Below are positions 12,037 through 25,800 of a DNA stretch of 64,000 nucleotides, one piece after another. The translations under genes were made by a program, and so were the position numbers. Positions within the stretch are counted from its first letter, which is position 1. Each line of letters opens with the position of its first letter. The DNA comes from Sweltsa coloradensis (Eukaryota; Arthropoda; Insecta; Plecoptera; Chloroperlidae), in contig JAMZAV010000069.1 of NCBI GenBank assembly GCA_024449915.1, forward strand, positions 620,001 to 684,000, written 5' to 3'. Under the pieces are notes generated by a model. It had not been told where the DNA came from, did no database searches, and saw only the letters and a program-made list of their open reading frames with translations.

Positions 12037-13600
12037 TTAGATTAGTAAGAGAGAATAAAATAAAGTGAGAGAGAAGAGGGAAGCACTGGTCAAGCTCTCT
12101 GAGATTCATTCATGAATGTGTAAAGTACACATGGGCTGAAGACGCGAAACAAAAGGGGATATGGAAATAAGGCAAGAAATAAGAGGGGAAGTAAACAAGA
12201 AAAGGGATTCCAAGAGGATTAAGAATATGAAGGAAGGATGTATAAACCTACCCTACCACCGACTACAGTCATTAGTAGGAGAGAGAAACCAATACCAATC
12301 AATAAGGTCTTATAAGCTAGCTTAGGCCCTATCTTTTTGTATGAAATACGGTAGGCCCTAGCCTATGCTCTATGCATATCCCTTTGAGTTCATGGTGTAT
12401 GAAACGTCCCTTCGGGATAGCCTACTAGGCCCTAGCTTTGGAGACTACAAAAGAAACCCAAAGCTTACGGCTTACCCAAAGCTTTCCATTATAAACCCAA
12501 AGTCTAGGGCCTATTGTAAGGTACTTTACACTTGCTTAGAAGCTTGGAATAGTAGAAACTCTTTTAAAGGCCTAAGCCTTGCAACCTTAGCAAATTGAGA
12601 TAAAAGTGAGTGAATTATTGAAAGTAAATTAACACTTAAAATAATAAAATAAGCACCTGTCAAGACCACAGTAGAAAAAGGTGGGCACAGCGGGCTGGAT
12701 GAATTTATTCCGCGGTGGTTAAGTTGGTATTACGTGGTAGGCCTACCATTTACCATTGGGTTGGTACGGGATCAACGAAACGAAAAGTGTTTATTACATT
12801 TGCAAATTTTTGTTTATAATTAATAATTATGTAATGGTTTTATCCATTTTGTCTATGAAATAAATAATAAGAAATAAACAAGCATAAAAATAATTGAAAA
12901 TCGAATTCGGCCCAAAAAGATGGGGTGATCGAACATATCCCAAGCAGAAGAAGAGCATTAATTATTGCGAATACCCGTGGCATGTGAATTAGAGCATGGA
13001 AATAATAGAATCTTTGAGCCGCTGCCGAACGGACTGACCTTAGAAGACGAACACAATAAGAATTGTCAAACGTTAGATGAGTTGTTCTGAATGCCAATAA
13101 AATGGTAATAACTATTGAATAAAGTATAATAATGTGTTACTTTGTTTTATTGTTTCAAACAATATTACATTTATATTAGGTCTAGGGCCTAGGCCTAGTT
13201 TTTTTGCAGGTAGGCCTATGCTGTGAATCCTAACCTAACGTAACGGTAAACATTAATTAGGCATCGGCAATTCTGACCTTCTGTATGCCACATTGCTATC
13301 TTTTAATACCAAATAAACGAAACAATACATTAAGTAATAGTTATAACATGTTCTCGTAACAGGGGCTAGGCTTAGATGATCTAGGCCCTAGCAGCTAAAC
13401 ATTGTGACGAACCAGTTGAGTTTGCAGTCACACCATCCCATAGGTCCATGGACCCTTTGTTGGTGTGGTTATACCTTATAGGCCCTAGGGGCCTACACAA
13501 CTATTTACAATTTACATGTTCATTTACCCAGGCCTATATGTACCGAGTACGTTTCTTAGTAACCTACCTCAACTATGTACCTACATATTATTTAGCCTAG
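12037..13600. other. Intergenic, includes TAGGCCTA-rich patches
   Basis: Nothing coding is recognised. 12040-12250 is probably the 3'UTR and tail of the LINE. Short variants of TAGGCC/GGGCCTA and repeated CCCAAAGCTT-like words occur at 12300-12560, and more TAGGCCTA variants at 13180-13480. Confidence 0.4.
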
Positions 13601-13602
13601 CC

Positions 13603-14987
13603 CTACACTACAAGTGTGTATGTTTCACACATGAACTTAATTGTGCGCCCCTTCTCATTTGTATGCACGGCCAGCACTACATTGTATTTAATCCGATGTT
13701 CAATTGGCAAACAAGAGATATGCATTGCATCTTTGCATTTGTCACAATCCACCCACACTTTCTTTACCATCTTCTTATCTTCACCATACGTAGAATCATC
13801 AGAGTAGATGCACTCCCAGTCGTCTGCTTTCTTTTTGGTACGCCTTTTGCCAGTTTTATCCTTATCTATGTACCACTCCAACGATGACATGGCATAATTG
13901 TGAGTTTGGTTTGCTGAAAAAGTTGTAGGGATCTTCAATTCCATCAATAACAACTGAAAAATCAGTATTGCTTTGCTTCTCCAAGGCACGAAGATGCCAA
14001 CGTCGCATGGTTGAAGAATATGTGTGGCATTTGGGAAGAGGTTATAGACGATAATGCCATTCTCCCGACAATATTTACTGATCTCTAACAAGATGTGACT
14101 TTAATGTCAAATCAACAAGAGCAACACTGGCTTTTCTGGTACGCCAAGACCGTTGCCTTGTTGGACGAGCCAGTTGCGAAACATTTTCAGGTATTCCAGG
14201 AAAGCATCTCATCTCTGTCAAAGCCCCTCATCCACCCCAATTTCATAGTAGCTGAGTACCATTCTTTGGGGATTGCCTCTTGTACCTTTGCAGGGACCCC
14301 ATGCTTATATGCAAACACTACCATCTGAGGCACTGAGACGCCTGCGGACGAAAAGTTCCCCAGAACGGTGATGCCTTTTTTTCAGGTGCTGTTGCGATGG
14401 AGCTTAGTGGTTTGCCTCGAGCCCCCAGGTACGTAGGCCTACCAAAATTTTTATGAAATAAAAACCCACTTTCATCAGGGTTGAAGATCCGTTTGGGATT
14501 CTCCAACAGGTCTTCCACGCACTGGTCCATCAAAAATTTCTTGAGCCCAGCAAACCATCTTTTAAAACTGGCCTCGCTTACTGCCGCTCGGGCACGGCTA
14601 ATAGTTTCGCCTTTTTTGTGGAAACTTTTGGATGCCGCTGCATAAACGTGGCATACCACTTTTGTCCGAACACCCATTTACGAACGTTGTATCCCATCGG
14701 CTACTATTATCTTGTCCAGTGGGAAGCCAACGCATGCTATTTCTAAGTTCTAACACCCAGTTCTCCACCAGCTCTTCTGCGAAAGATAAAAAAGGTGTTA
14801 GCCCCTTTTTCGCTCCAAACTTACTGTAGCCTTTCATTTTTTCATGCAGGGTCGTTAGCAGGATGTTGAAAGTTTGGGCCGCGCCTCGTAGGGAAAGGGT
14901 CCCGTCTTTCACTTTCACCTTGGCAATTGCCTCTTCGAGTTGGTCAAGCGAGTATGACCGTTCCTTCGGTTTACGAGTAGGTGCCAT
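13603..14987 (-). pseudogene. Pogo/Tigger-like transposase, frameshifted
   Basis: Read on the minus strand, the N-terminus (MAPTRKPKERSYS...) holds a Psq-type helix-turn-helix (LEEAIAKVKVKDGTLSLRGAAQTF, shown here only in part by positions 14960-14870). A second, CENP-B-like helical region follows (SEASFKRWFAGLKKFL). The DDE domain includes RIFNPDESGF (first catalytic Asp, about 14480), ITVLGNFSSAGVSVPQMV, GWM, and LFPNATHILQPCDVGIF near 14045-13995. The C-terminus has a basic linker and a PHD-like half-finger (WVDCDKCKDAMHISCLP). At least three frameshifts or stops separate these parts. The second Asp region is scrambled. This is a dead transposon gene; I found no convincing TIRs. Confidence 0.85.
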
Positions 14988-15105
14988 AATCTTTAAACAA
15001 AACAATACCATCATTTGAGATAATAAACGATGACTAGGCCTTAGTATATTTAAAATATCTTTAGGCTTAATCTAAGTTACCGGTACCAGCATAGTCAAGT
15101 TTAAA

Positions 15106-16115
15106 ATGCAGGGAGTATTTGAAAAAGATTCACTACAGTGCGGGACGTGGTCTATTGATACAGTAAAATTCTCCAGGCTGTTAGGAGGCTTCACAGTGGA
15201 CTATAATAGGCTTAAATGGGATGAACATGTCCTAATTCTCAGCAAGAGAAGAGATATAAGCTCAGCGTGCTTAGCTCTAAAAATGCTTAGACGCCAAGTA
15301 AGCGATGACGTCTGTAAAATTGCCTTTTATGCTAAAGTACATTTAATCCATTATGGTATTCTGCTTTGGGGTGCCTCTCCGGGCACGCTAAGAATCTTTT
15401 TTATATCAGAAAAAAGTGGTGCGTATGCTTGCGAAGGTGACAAGTAGAACCTCTTGCCGTGGGCTTTTTTAAAATATGGGTATTTTAACCGTCCCTTGTC
15501 TTTATTTTATATATATGAGGTGCTAGTGTTTGTATATGTGAATAATCATTTAATAAAAATAGTGACGTACATAGTCACAATACAAGGCAGAGAGTTACAG
15601 TACACAAAAACAGCTCTAGGCTGCAAATGCCAGCTTATGCGGGGGTGGATTTATTCAATTACTTGTTGGAAAGACTTAAAATACTGGATATTAGCTTTAA
15701 CTTATTTAAAACCAGGATTAGCCTCTATTTAAAAAAACATAGCTATAGCGTTACGGAGTACATGCAAACTTAGCAAGAGCTGCCCATGTGAGCATTGCTT
15801 AGAATTCTAATTGACTTGTAAATTGTAATGTATTTTGTTATTGCCATACTTATTCAATGTTGTACGTTGTTTTTATATACTCTTTTTAATTCTTTACTAT
15901 TGTACTATTGGCTCACTGTATAGCCGTAATGACGATATAACATTGTTTTGTTTTGATAGATTATACTGTAGCCTACTATTATAGTAGGTACTACGGACCT
16001 AATTTTACTTATGACTATTGTTCAATAAGCGTAGATATAGGTACTCTACATATGTGTGATATTATACTGTAATAAGATTGAACTGCATATAAATTGAATT
16101 GAAAAATTGAATTGT
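15106..16115 (+). mobile_element. LINE 3' fragment (reverse-transcriptase thumb) with AATTG tail
   Basis: The frame at about 15163-15400 reads FSRLLGGFTVDYNRLKWDEH then an IHYGILLWGAS motif, the post-palm/thumb region of Jockey/RTE-type LINEs and the same region seen at 2.8-3.0 kb. A frameshift at about 15400 is followed by recognisable C-terminal remnants to about 15730. The 3' end at about 16085-16115 carries AATTGAATTG-type pentamer repeats. The palm with the FADD box is absent (5' truncation). Confidence 0.65.
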
Positions 16116-16760
16116 ATTATAAAAACAATTAATAAATAGGCCTACATAGGGTGTGGGCTTAGGCCCATACATAATAAATGTTTACCTACCTGTAGACTAG
16201 CCTACTTCTTTCTTTCTTTCTTTCTATTTGTTCCTTTAACAAAGGAGGACAACTAATTAAATTTTTATCACTGTTTGCTTACTAGATATAATTAGCATGG
16301 ATCTAGAAAGCGAACACCCCGTTCGCCTACTAAACCAGACACCTAGGCGAACACTATTTTGTTTTACTCCTAAATAATAAAGTTATGTAAATAAATGGGT
16401 ACTTGTTCGGTTGGTGTTAGCCAACTTTTTAACACTATTTTTTTCATTTCAATTTAGAAGTTCACTTGCACTGTCGCATGAGAATTCAAATGGGGGAGCG
16501 TTTATCTAGACTACGTAATGATGATCGGGATCGGAAAAGTGAGTTAGGGTATCTTGATAGGCCCGATAGCCTTCTTTAATCAATGATAGGCCTGAGCCTA
16601 TCCGAACGACAGCACAATATGTTATTTATTGAACGCGTAATATGTCAACAGCAACCAACGCCGCGTTTTACGCGCTCTTTCTGTGTGCCGAGTGACTCGG
16701 TTTAAAGATTTCGAGACTGTTGCGTAGCGTAGGCATAGGCAGGATTTTCAATATTGAACA
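16116..16760 (+). promoter_or_regulatory. Upstream region of CDCA7
   Basis: This is the 5' flank of the CDCA7 start codon. It holds a (TTTC)n run at about 16206-16225. A GC-richer, CpG-containing patch at about 16625-16740 (AACGCCGCGTTTTACGCGC) is the likely promoter by position and composition. No TATA box is assigned. Confidence 0.35.
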
Positions 16761-16850
16761 ATGAAGTTAAATAAATCCAAGAAATCTCAAGATGCGCCGA
16801 GCGATTATGAGCTCGAGTATCGGCGAAACTTTGAGTTGAGACAGCAACAA
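16761..16850 (+). CDS. CDCA7: CDCA7 coding exon 1
   Basis: Thirty codons from the ATG to a CAACAA|GTAAGT donor, phase 0. It encodes a lysine-rich start and the first half of the conserved helix that continues in exon 2 (IASMMKN). Confidence 0.85.
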
Positions 16851-19800
16851 GTAAGTAGGGCTAGGGCCTATCCCCTAGGCCCCTACCCTAGGTACCTAGG
16901 CTAGGGCATAGGCCTAGGTAGGCTAGGCCTAGTTTACGACTGTACGTTACTTCATTTTTGTGGGTGTCAGGTGATTGTGTCTTTAAGCCTTAGCTAGGCT
17001 AGGTAGGCCTACTTACCCTAGGCCTAGGCTACCCTACCCTAGACCTAGGGCCTACCCTACCCTAGACCTAGGGCCTAGGGCCTAGGCCTAGCCTAGGCTA
17101 GACCTACCCTAGGCTAGACCTACCTAGGCGATCATGCACTTTTATGTCTGTCTCTTTAGTTTTCTTAGGACCTTGGCTAAGGACTAGCTAGCTAGGGCTT
17201 AGGCCCCTACCTTTCAGGTTCCCTTCGTATTTAGGCCTGGGCCTAGGGCCCCTAGACCTTTGGATTCTAAACACAAAGCCTAGGCCTACCGGTAGCCTAG
17301 GGCCTAGGCCTAGCTTTTCCTGGCTAGGCCTATCACTAGGCGTAGCCAAAGCTCGTGGGCGAGAAGAATTTCATACTATCCCGGGTTTTAACCTCTTCAA
17401 GAGTGAGTTCTTAAGTGTCACTGCGCACCCCCAGAGTGAGTTTTTTGTGGGAGTCACTGCTATTACTATCGCCTTCACCTCTTACTAAACTATCATCCAT
17501 GTTATCTACACCATCATCTGAATCCAAATTTGAAATTATCTCATTTACTAAATCGGAGGTCAAAGCTTTAGCCTACTGTAAGACGCCATTGAAAGAGTAA
17601 ACATTTGCGACAGATGGTAGGCCTACACTTGGCTGAAGACGTGATATAAATACAATAAAGACTCGATAGGTGGCATCACTAACTGTTTATCGGTCCAGTC
17701 TATTCCATATGCTTCATGAATTTCCTAACAGGTCGCCGCACGAGACGTTTAAATTTAAAGTTTAAAGTTTAAATTTTATTTAAAGACAACCCCAGAATGC
17801 GCAAAATTAAAAAAAGCAGCAGCAATGCTCTGTGCATGCGACAGTATTAGCCAACCAAGTACTACTATAGAACTACACACATGCTGGAGACTTCTGGTGG
17901 TAGATTACGTATCTAGAGCTTGCCTACTAGCCCATCCACCCCTAAGCCAAACCCAAAACACTTTGGACCTCAGTGTGTCTGGCGTGGCCGGACGAAGATG
18001 AGAGGACCCTCGTCGAAAATTCGCCAAGGACCTACAGGAAATAAACAGTGACTTGGTAGGCCTAAGTGAGTTTAAAGAAACACTCAATAAACATAACCTT
18101 TAATGTTTCTAGGCCTATTTAAATTATAAATTGTAAAGGAAGAAAACTACAAAACCTTTAACGTTTCTACTTTCTATTTAAAATAGGCCTATGAAAGAAG
18201 AACAAAAAAACTACAAAATCTTGAGGCCTACCTAGTGATGGGAATTTTCATGAATTTTTTTTTTGTTGAAAGCATTGAAAATCTTTTTTTTTTTTTTTTT
18301 ACAATTTCCTCTTTTATTAGATACAAGTTGATTTTAGGGCCTATATCACAAAATTAGATATATACAAAATTACAAACACATTTTACAGACCTAATAAAAT
18401 AGGCTAGTTCCTTTCCTCCTAGTACATTTTAGGCCTACTCAGGGATACAAAGTTGCCAGGGATAGGTATAAAACATGGGCTACTGGAGATAATTGTTTTA
18501 TTAAATATCATTGTACATAACAATATAATATGTACTCAGCAAACACAATCAAAAAACAATAAAACAAACAAACAAATAAAAACATAGGCCTATTGAAAAT
18601 TTTCAAGCCTTGTTGAAAATTTTCAGTGAATTGAAAATTTTCAACGTTCCATCACTAGGCCTACCGCTACCGGTAACGTTTCTTTTTAAAATAAAGGAAG
18701 AAAAACAAAAACCTACAAAACCTTTAAAATTTATTTTTAAAATATAAAGGAAGAAAAACAAATAAACTACGTACAAAACCTTTTATGTTTCTATTTCAAG
18801 TATAGGCCTAGGCCCTAAAGGAAAATACACAAAAAACTACAAAACAGTAAAGCTCTCAAACTCTCCATCTGCTCTAGCCAGCGGTATACGTGTTTCAGAG
18901 CAGAGCGTTCCTGTTAACGTTTAGCCTAATATGAAGGGAAAAAAACTTCTTAACCTTAATCTTTCTATTTAAAATATAGGGCTAGGCCTAAAGGACTTTC
19001 ACCCAAAAAAGAGTTATTAATTATATTCTGCCAAAAAAACATAAAGAATAGTCACCCAAAAAAGAGTAATTAATTATATTCTGCAAAAAACATAAAGAAT
19101 AGAATGTTAAAAAAAAACTCGGTGGAGATTTGAACCAACGCACCCTCGCACAGAAGACCTGCTACCATCCTGCCACTTTGCACTTTGATAGAAAGCTGTC
19201 TATAAACATGTTGGGTTGTATCGACAATGGCTGCTGCAGTAGTCGGTAAGGAAGGTACTGGTACCAAACCAACACCGACCGGTGATAATAGCCACTCCGT
19301 ATTAAAATTGGCCTAGGGACCTACATTCCGTATAGTACCTTACTTGCCGCTCGCCATGCTTGAGTAGTAGACCCTATAACTCCGACCCGTGTTTGGAAGT
19401 ACCAACCATACATCCAAAACGTTGGTTTTCCACCTTCCTGCCGTGCTAGTTCTAGATTTTTTTTTTAGACCGCATCACACCTGAAAGTACTTTCAACAGT
19501 TGCAAGGTTTTCCAGTTTCCTTTGTAGGTGGTTAGGAGAGTCGCGTGAAACGTGTTGGTTTCTTGTACCTCAAGACCGTACGTCTACGTAGCTACTTTCG
19601 ATTTTTAAACGTTGGCACAACAACAACAAAAGGTTTATTTGGGGGAGACTAAGGAAAGCTTCAGTTTGTATTTGTAATGTTGTAAATGTACTTGATGTCA
19701 ATAAACATGGGTATTAAGCAAACACCATCGTCCATCATTGAAGAAGGCCTTATCCCTCACCTCATTTCACTAGCAACGGCGGACCAACCGTTGCACCTGG

Positions 19801-22800
19801 GTGCACTTGTGAATGTCCAGCATCAAAAGAAATGGACATTCACAACATGAACCTAAGGGAATTCAAAACTGCTTGTATTACATTACATTCTGTGACAACT
19901 AAACACGAACACGCACACGCAGTGATCATGTTGGCCTATTGTATTTTATACTAATTTTTTTAATGTTCTCTTATCAATTTAATCTATGTTAGGCCTATAA
20001 TAAGTGTAAGCTTATGTAGGGATGTAAATCGGAAATTTTCCGAAAAAATAATTTCCAAAAATTTTCGGGAAATAAGAAATAACAAAAAAAAATGATTTTA
20101 CACAATAAAGTAAATATGTTACGATGAACAGTGTACTCTATTTTATTACTGTATGGGACAGTGCTGACTGCTGCCTACAACTTCAAACTACATTATTGCA
20201 CATTCAAATTTTCCTGCATTAAATTTCAAAGATGACCTATCAAGGCAGTGTGTATCCTAATATTAATTCATAACCTAGAAATGTCTCAAGACCATGTGCA
20301 AGCCTAGAACAGTCTTTATTGAACACTACAGTAATATATTGCACTCGAACCTTGTGATACCATGTTACCATAATAATTAATAATGTTATTCTCTGTCATG
20401 GTGTGGATCCATATGATAGTTTGAGTTTGGTGATGTACCTAACTTGGAAGTTCACCATAGGGCCTACTGGTCAAATAAATATAATTTCATAATCTTGAAC
20501 AGTAAGGTTTATTGATTGATTTGTATTATTAATGCCACTGCCTCCTAGATGTTGCTCGTGGCTCCTCGTTCCCTGCCTGTTCACGCGCACAGTGTTAATT
20601 GTTGTCCTGGCAGCGCTAGCTCAGTTTATTTTTGTTGTTGTTTACTTTGAACTTTTAAATGAAATTTAAATTGGGCCTAAATTAAAATTGAACATAAAAA
20701 GTCTGAATTTACAAAACACTAAGATGACATTTTAATTGTCTCTACTTGACAACAAAAATAAAACAGAGCTACGGTAACTAGCGCTAGAATGGTCAACAAT
20801 CAAAACATGTTACCTGGACAGGCAGGGAACGAGGAGCCACGAGCAACATCTAGGAGGCAGTGATTAATGCACTAAGGCTTTTCAATTTTGTAAGCCCTAC
20901 TATAATTTGATCTTGATGAAGTATGAATTCAAATGAAAATTGGAATTGCCTACTACCTCGGTAACCTATTTGCAGGTTAGAATTTCCCCAAATGATTTCC
21001 ATAATAAAAATTTCTCCATGATTTCCGGAAATTTTACATCACTAAGCTTGTGTATTATTATATTGCACTAGTGGGACAATAGTCCTGTTGCTAATAAAGA
21101 TTTAATAATAACAATAATAATAACATGTTAAAATTGAGTGGGAAATTGGTGCACTAGTAAACGGAAGTTTTACCTATATTTGAACATTTGCACAGCTGAA
21201 TGAATGCAATGCATTTCTGAGAGTTCTTAACATGTTCAATGCTGAGTGTGGCACACCATGGCTAGTGCAACTTATGTCCTAGTGTGCGTTACGACAATTA
21301 CGGTGGCTCGCTGTTTGTCTGGATTCTAGTGCGGAGCTGGCAATATGGTGGGCCTTTGGTGGCTCGCTTGCAGCTAGGGTAGATAGGCTCTATTGGCCTA
21401 CCAGCTTAGTAAAAGTGATCTAAACTTTGTGTCGTAAGCCTACATAGGGCCTATTTTGTGCTAGGGATGGGACAGTGTCGACGTGCAAACATTTTTTTCA
21501 AACAACGCCTACACATTTTTTATGGGTCTACACCTTCACTGTTTCTCTTAAAACAATAAACACATGAAGTACCGGTATTATGTTGTGTGCAACCAGCCAC
21601 TGGCCGTCCTAAAGTTCGAGGCTGAGGTCTATTTACCGTAGGCCTAGATCCTAACCCTTGTTTTTGCTGTGATTACTATTGCACACTAGGCAATTTTCCT
21701 CTCATTGCAAAATGGTCAAATTTTCACACGAAATGCCTCTACAATGCATTTGTACAAATTAAAGGCCCAGTCCACTCTTCAAACATCATTTGAATTTAAA
21801 AAGATTGTATGTTATCATAGAGATCAGAAAAAAATGCAACGAAATCGCCCGACAAGTTTAGAAGCTATTCGCGCGCCTAGTTGGCTGCACCCTTCCTAGC
21901 CACACGTCACTTGGCGTGAGTCCGCCCGCATACCGATAGCCAGGTAGAGGGTTGGCGCAGCCCACAAGTGTTAGGCGATCACTCGGGTAATGAAAACTTA
22001 TAAGAAAACTGCATGTACCTTGTGCTTTATTGAGTTCATATTTAGTGTTGAATATTTATGTTGTATATTGGTGTTGTTGTTGAAATCTTGTGACAATACT
22101 GAACACGTATTGTGTCTATTCGGATGTATAGTACGGTAATGCGCGTAATAATGATCGTGCCGTCGTGGCATTTCGTTATATAGTATTATCAATAAGACAC
22201 GATTTCCTTCACTACGATAAACAGTAACTTTGCAAAATACATTGATTGAAAGAAATATACCATATGTATTTTTCCTATGTTTGTGTGATCCATGGTGTGA
22301 TTGTCTCAACACGATACGGCCTGGCCTCCCTGTCCCTCGCGCAGTCATCGCTGTGACTAAAGGTAGCAGGTAGCGGGCGACCGGCCGAGCTCGTTTCTCT
22401 CCCTCAAGTGACGTCACACGTAGTCTTAGCACGCCTCGGTTCAAATGTAAATAAATCCGATTTCGTTCAACCGATTTTGAAAATTCTTTTTTCTACGTAC
22501 GTAGAACAGTACACGGAAGAAAATAGCTGTTACTACTTCAAGACAAGACTGGGCCTTTAAGGGATCAGTGGTTTCATCGCACATATCACCTTGCGAGCAC
22601 CTCTTTAGCTGTTGATTAAAAACTAGTCTGCTTTGCAAATGCTTTTTCCAGTCGCGTTGATGGATGAGCTTTTTTGGTTGACTGTTTTTGTGCAATGATT
22701 ACTACGTTTTTAGTAGGCCTATGCGTGGAATCTCATTAGGCCTACTTTTTCAAGTTCCATTGCAAAATCATTTTTGTTATACTAGGGAAACGCCAAAGTC

Positions 22801-25800
22801 GTTGTTAAACGAGTGAGTGAGCCATGTGTATAGTACCCGGTATCATTCCCCATACTGGGCTAGATCGTGCCTTAGGTATATGGGAGAAAAGGCGATGTTC
22901 CCAGGTACTCAACACTTGGCTCACACACTCGTTTAATATCGACTTTGGCGTTCTCCTAGTTTAAATTGAACATTCAAAATGCGAATCATCCGCCAGATAA
23001 TTGTACAGTATGATGTGGGTGGGGGCAAAAATAAGTTTACAGTAGGAACGGTTTTGTTATTCCCGTCTCTTCTTGGTGGGCGGTGGAAGACCTCCTTGGA
23101 ACATCGGGGGCCGCTTTCGGTTGAGATGACGAGGTGGTATGGTGAGAGGTGTTCTGATTGCTGATATAGGTCTGATATATATGTCGTTTGGGCTCGGAAG
23201 GAACTGTGTCAGCGCCTGGATGGTCGCTATTCCCCAAATTAAACCCCCCCCCCCTTCCCAATCATACAGTCTGGAAAAATCCACGACTCCGCGTTCTCAT
23301 CATCAGGCACCCCCATCAAACCGTAATTTATGGCCATCAGAGGCCGGCATTTACATTGCCACTCACGGACAAAGCGTTCCGATGAGAAGAAGATAGATAG
23401 ATAGATAGAATCGTGTTCAAAACGTTTTGGAGTGAAACATTAACAAATTTCCAAGATAAAACAAAATCACCTAATTTTTATTTCCCATTTCACATCCCTC
23501 AAAAATAATATGTAGGTGTAAAAATATAAAAAAGTTCAAAACTAACGGATATCGAACCCCAACCCTCCGTGCGGTAGGCTCTATGCTTACCACTTTGCCA
23601 TGGCAGACACGTAGAGTTCGACCCGCTAGCTGCTACTAAACAAATGGTATCGATATTTTAAAAAATCAGGGATTAAATCGCAATGGATCTAGCTGATTTT
23701 GTTAACAGTTCTCAGTAAACTCGTGCCGGATGTCTGTTTAAAATTTCAGCGCAATCTGTTCAGCGGTTCGGCTCATTTTCGACGTACAGACAGACAGAAT
23801 CACAGAATGAGAGCCGTTTGAGTTGAATGGAGACACTCAGTCGCTCCGCTCCCTCGTTTAACTAGGGAAACGCCAAAGTCGTTGTTAAACGAGTGAGTGA
23901 GTGAGCCAAGTGTTGAGTACCCGGGAACATCCCCTTTCCTCCCCTATACCTAAGGATCTAGCCCAGTATGAGGAATGATACCGGGTACTCAACACATGGC
24001 TCACTCACTCGTTTAACAACGACTTTGGCGTTTCCCTAGTTATTTAAATTGAACATTTGAAATGCGAATCGTGTTCAAAACGTATTAGCGTGAAACATTA
24101 ACAAATTTCCAAGATAAAACAAAATCACCTAAGTTTTATTTCCCATTTAACACCCCTCAAAAATAATATGTGGGTGTAAAAATATAAAAAAGTTCGAGCT
24201 AACGGGTATCGAACCTCAACCCTCCGTGTGGTAGGCTAAATGCTTACCAATAGGCTATGCAAGCCACGTAGATGTGGTCCTGATAGCTGCTACTAAACAA
24301 ATGCTTTCGATATTTTAAAAATCACATTTGTATTTATTGTAGGATTAAATCGCAATGAATCTAGTTGATTTTGTTAGCAGTTCTCAATAATTTCGTACCG
24401 GATGTCTGTTTAAAATTTCAGCCCAATCTGTTCAGCGGTTCGGCTGATTTTCGACGTACAGATAGACAGACAGAATCACAGAATGAGAACCGTTCAAGTT
24501 GAATGGAGACACTCGGTCGCTCCGCTCCCTCGTTTAATTAGGATAATTTTAAAATTAATTGCTATGATATACAATGTAAATTATAACTAAAAAAAAAAAT
24601 AATAATAATAATAATTTAAAAAAAAAAAATAATAAAACAATAGAATGTAAAATATCTTGAGGGCCAAAGACTTGCTTTTTGCATGCACTGTAGGTGATTT
24701 TTGTCAAGTTTCTGTAGGCCCTAGTTTACTTGTTGGTTATTATACACCTGTAAAAGGCTTGGGTATATTAAAACCTTTATTTCTACAAACTCTGGCTAAC
24801 TTTTACAACTTTTTCTTTCAAAAGGCACTACATCACCATTATGATACTTTAATCCTCTCCCTCATATATTGCTGCTGGGGCTGAGAGACATTACTTCACT
24901 ACGCTTTAGTACGCTATGTGAGGGAGAGTGTTAATGTCTATGTAAAATATGAACGTTGTAGCCCTACCCATTTGGTCAGAATTGGCCCAAATACCACGAA
25001 AATATTGTAAAAGTACGATAATTCATGAGAAATATTTCTTCGATTGTACCAAAAAACTAGGTAGACCTAAGTTCAGACATTTCAAAGGTCCCTCCAATTT
25101 TCATCAAGATTGCATGCCATTTGCCCGGTAGAAATCAAACAAGCAGCCAAAAAAAAACACCGAGCTATTTTTCTCAGGGTAAGTGAAATTGAAGTCTTTG
25201 CTTCGCTCATCCAACCAGGGAAATATCTATTATGAAGATAATTTACTACAATTTATATTTGTTGTTTTTGTTTGAGCTGGTATTTTATTAAAAAGTACCC
25301 AAAGTTAATTAATTGAGTTGAAAGTCGTAAAATCGAGTAGAAATAATGGTTGGGTATTTTTATGGAGGCAATAGTAAAATTTGGCTTCATTTGGTTTTAT
25401 AAGCATTTGGGGGCCTATTTTGGTTTATTGTGATTTTTTTGTGTCATTTACATTTTGTGGTATTTTTGGGGGTTTATCCCTTTTAGCGTCTCTACCAATC
25501 GGATCCCATCATCAACCTTCAACTTTGAGGCCCTCAAGATGACTAAATTACAAGTGTGTTACATAGGTAGGGGAGAGGGGGGTACCTTTGAACACTTTTT
25601 ACATTTTTGTAGATTACCAGTTATGTTTATAAAGTAGGGCTACAATTTTTTTTACCTGATTACAGCATTCATTTGCCAACATTAATATGGTATCAAAAGT
25701 TTTGTGTAGTTACAGCAACATAGAAATATTAATTAATCTGCAACACTCCAAAATTGTTCAAAACCGCCCCCCCGGGGGGGCACATTTGAACTGCCTTGGG

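Larger units (their letters stand above)
22657..25214 (+). repeat. GGATGAGC-ended repeat, copy 1, split by inserted elements
   Basis: Left part 22657-22755 and right part about 24665-25214 together match the uninterrupted copy at 54798-55319 (shared words GTCGCGTTGATGGATGAGC, AACTTTTTCTTTCAAAAGG, TATGAACGTTGTAGCCC, and CTTCGCTCATCCAA at the right end). About 1.9 kb of palindromic and tRNA-like elements (22781-24537) interrupts it. Confidence 0.65.

Noticed and set aside
13516..13887. 123-codon plus-strand ORF
   Set aside because: It is the antisense shadow of the pogo-like transposase C-terminus.
21998..22444. 149-codon minus-strand ORF within the piggyBac-like copy 2
   Set aside because: The corresponding part of copy 1 is not open in the same frame and the product resembles nothing; a chance ORF.
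23391..23408. GATAGATAGATAGATAG as a CRISPR-like or regulatory array
   Set aside because: A simple tetranucleotide tail of an inserted element in eukaryotic DNA.
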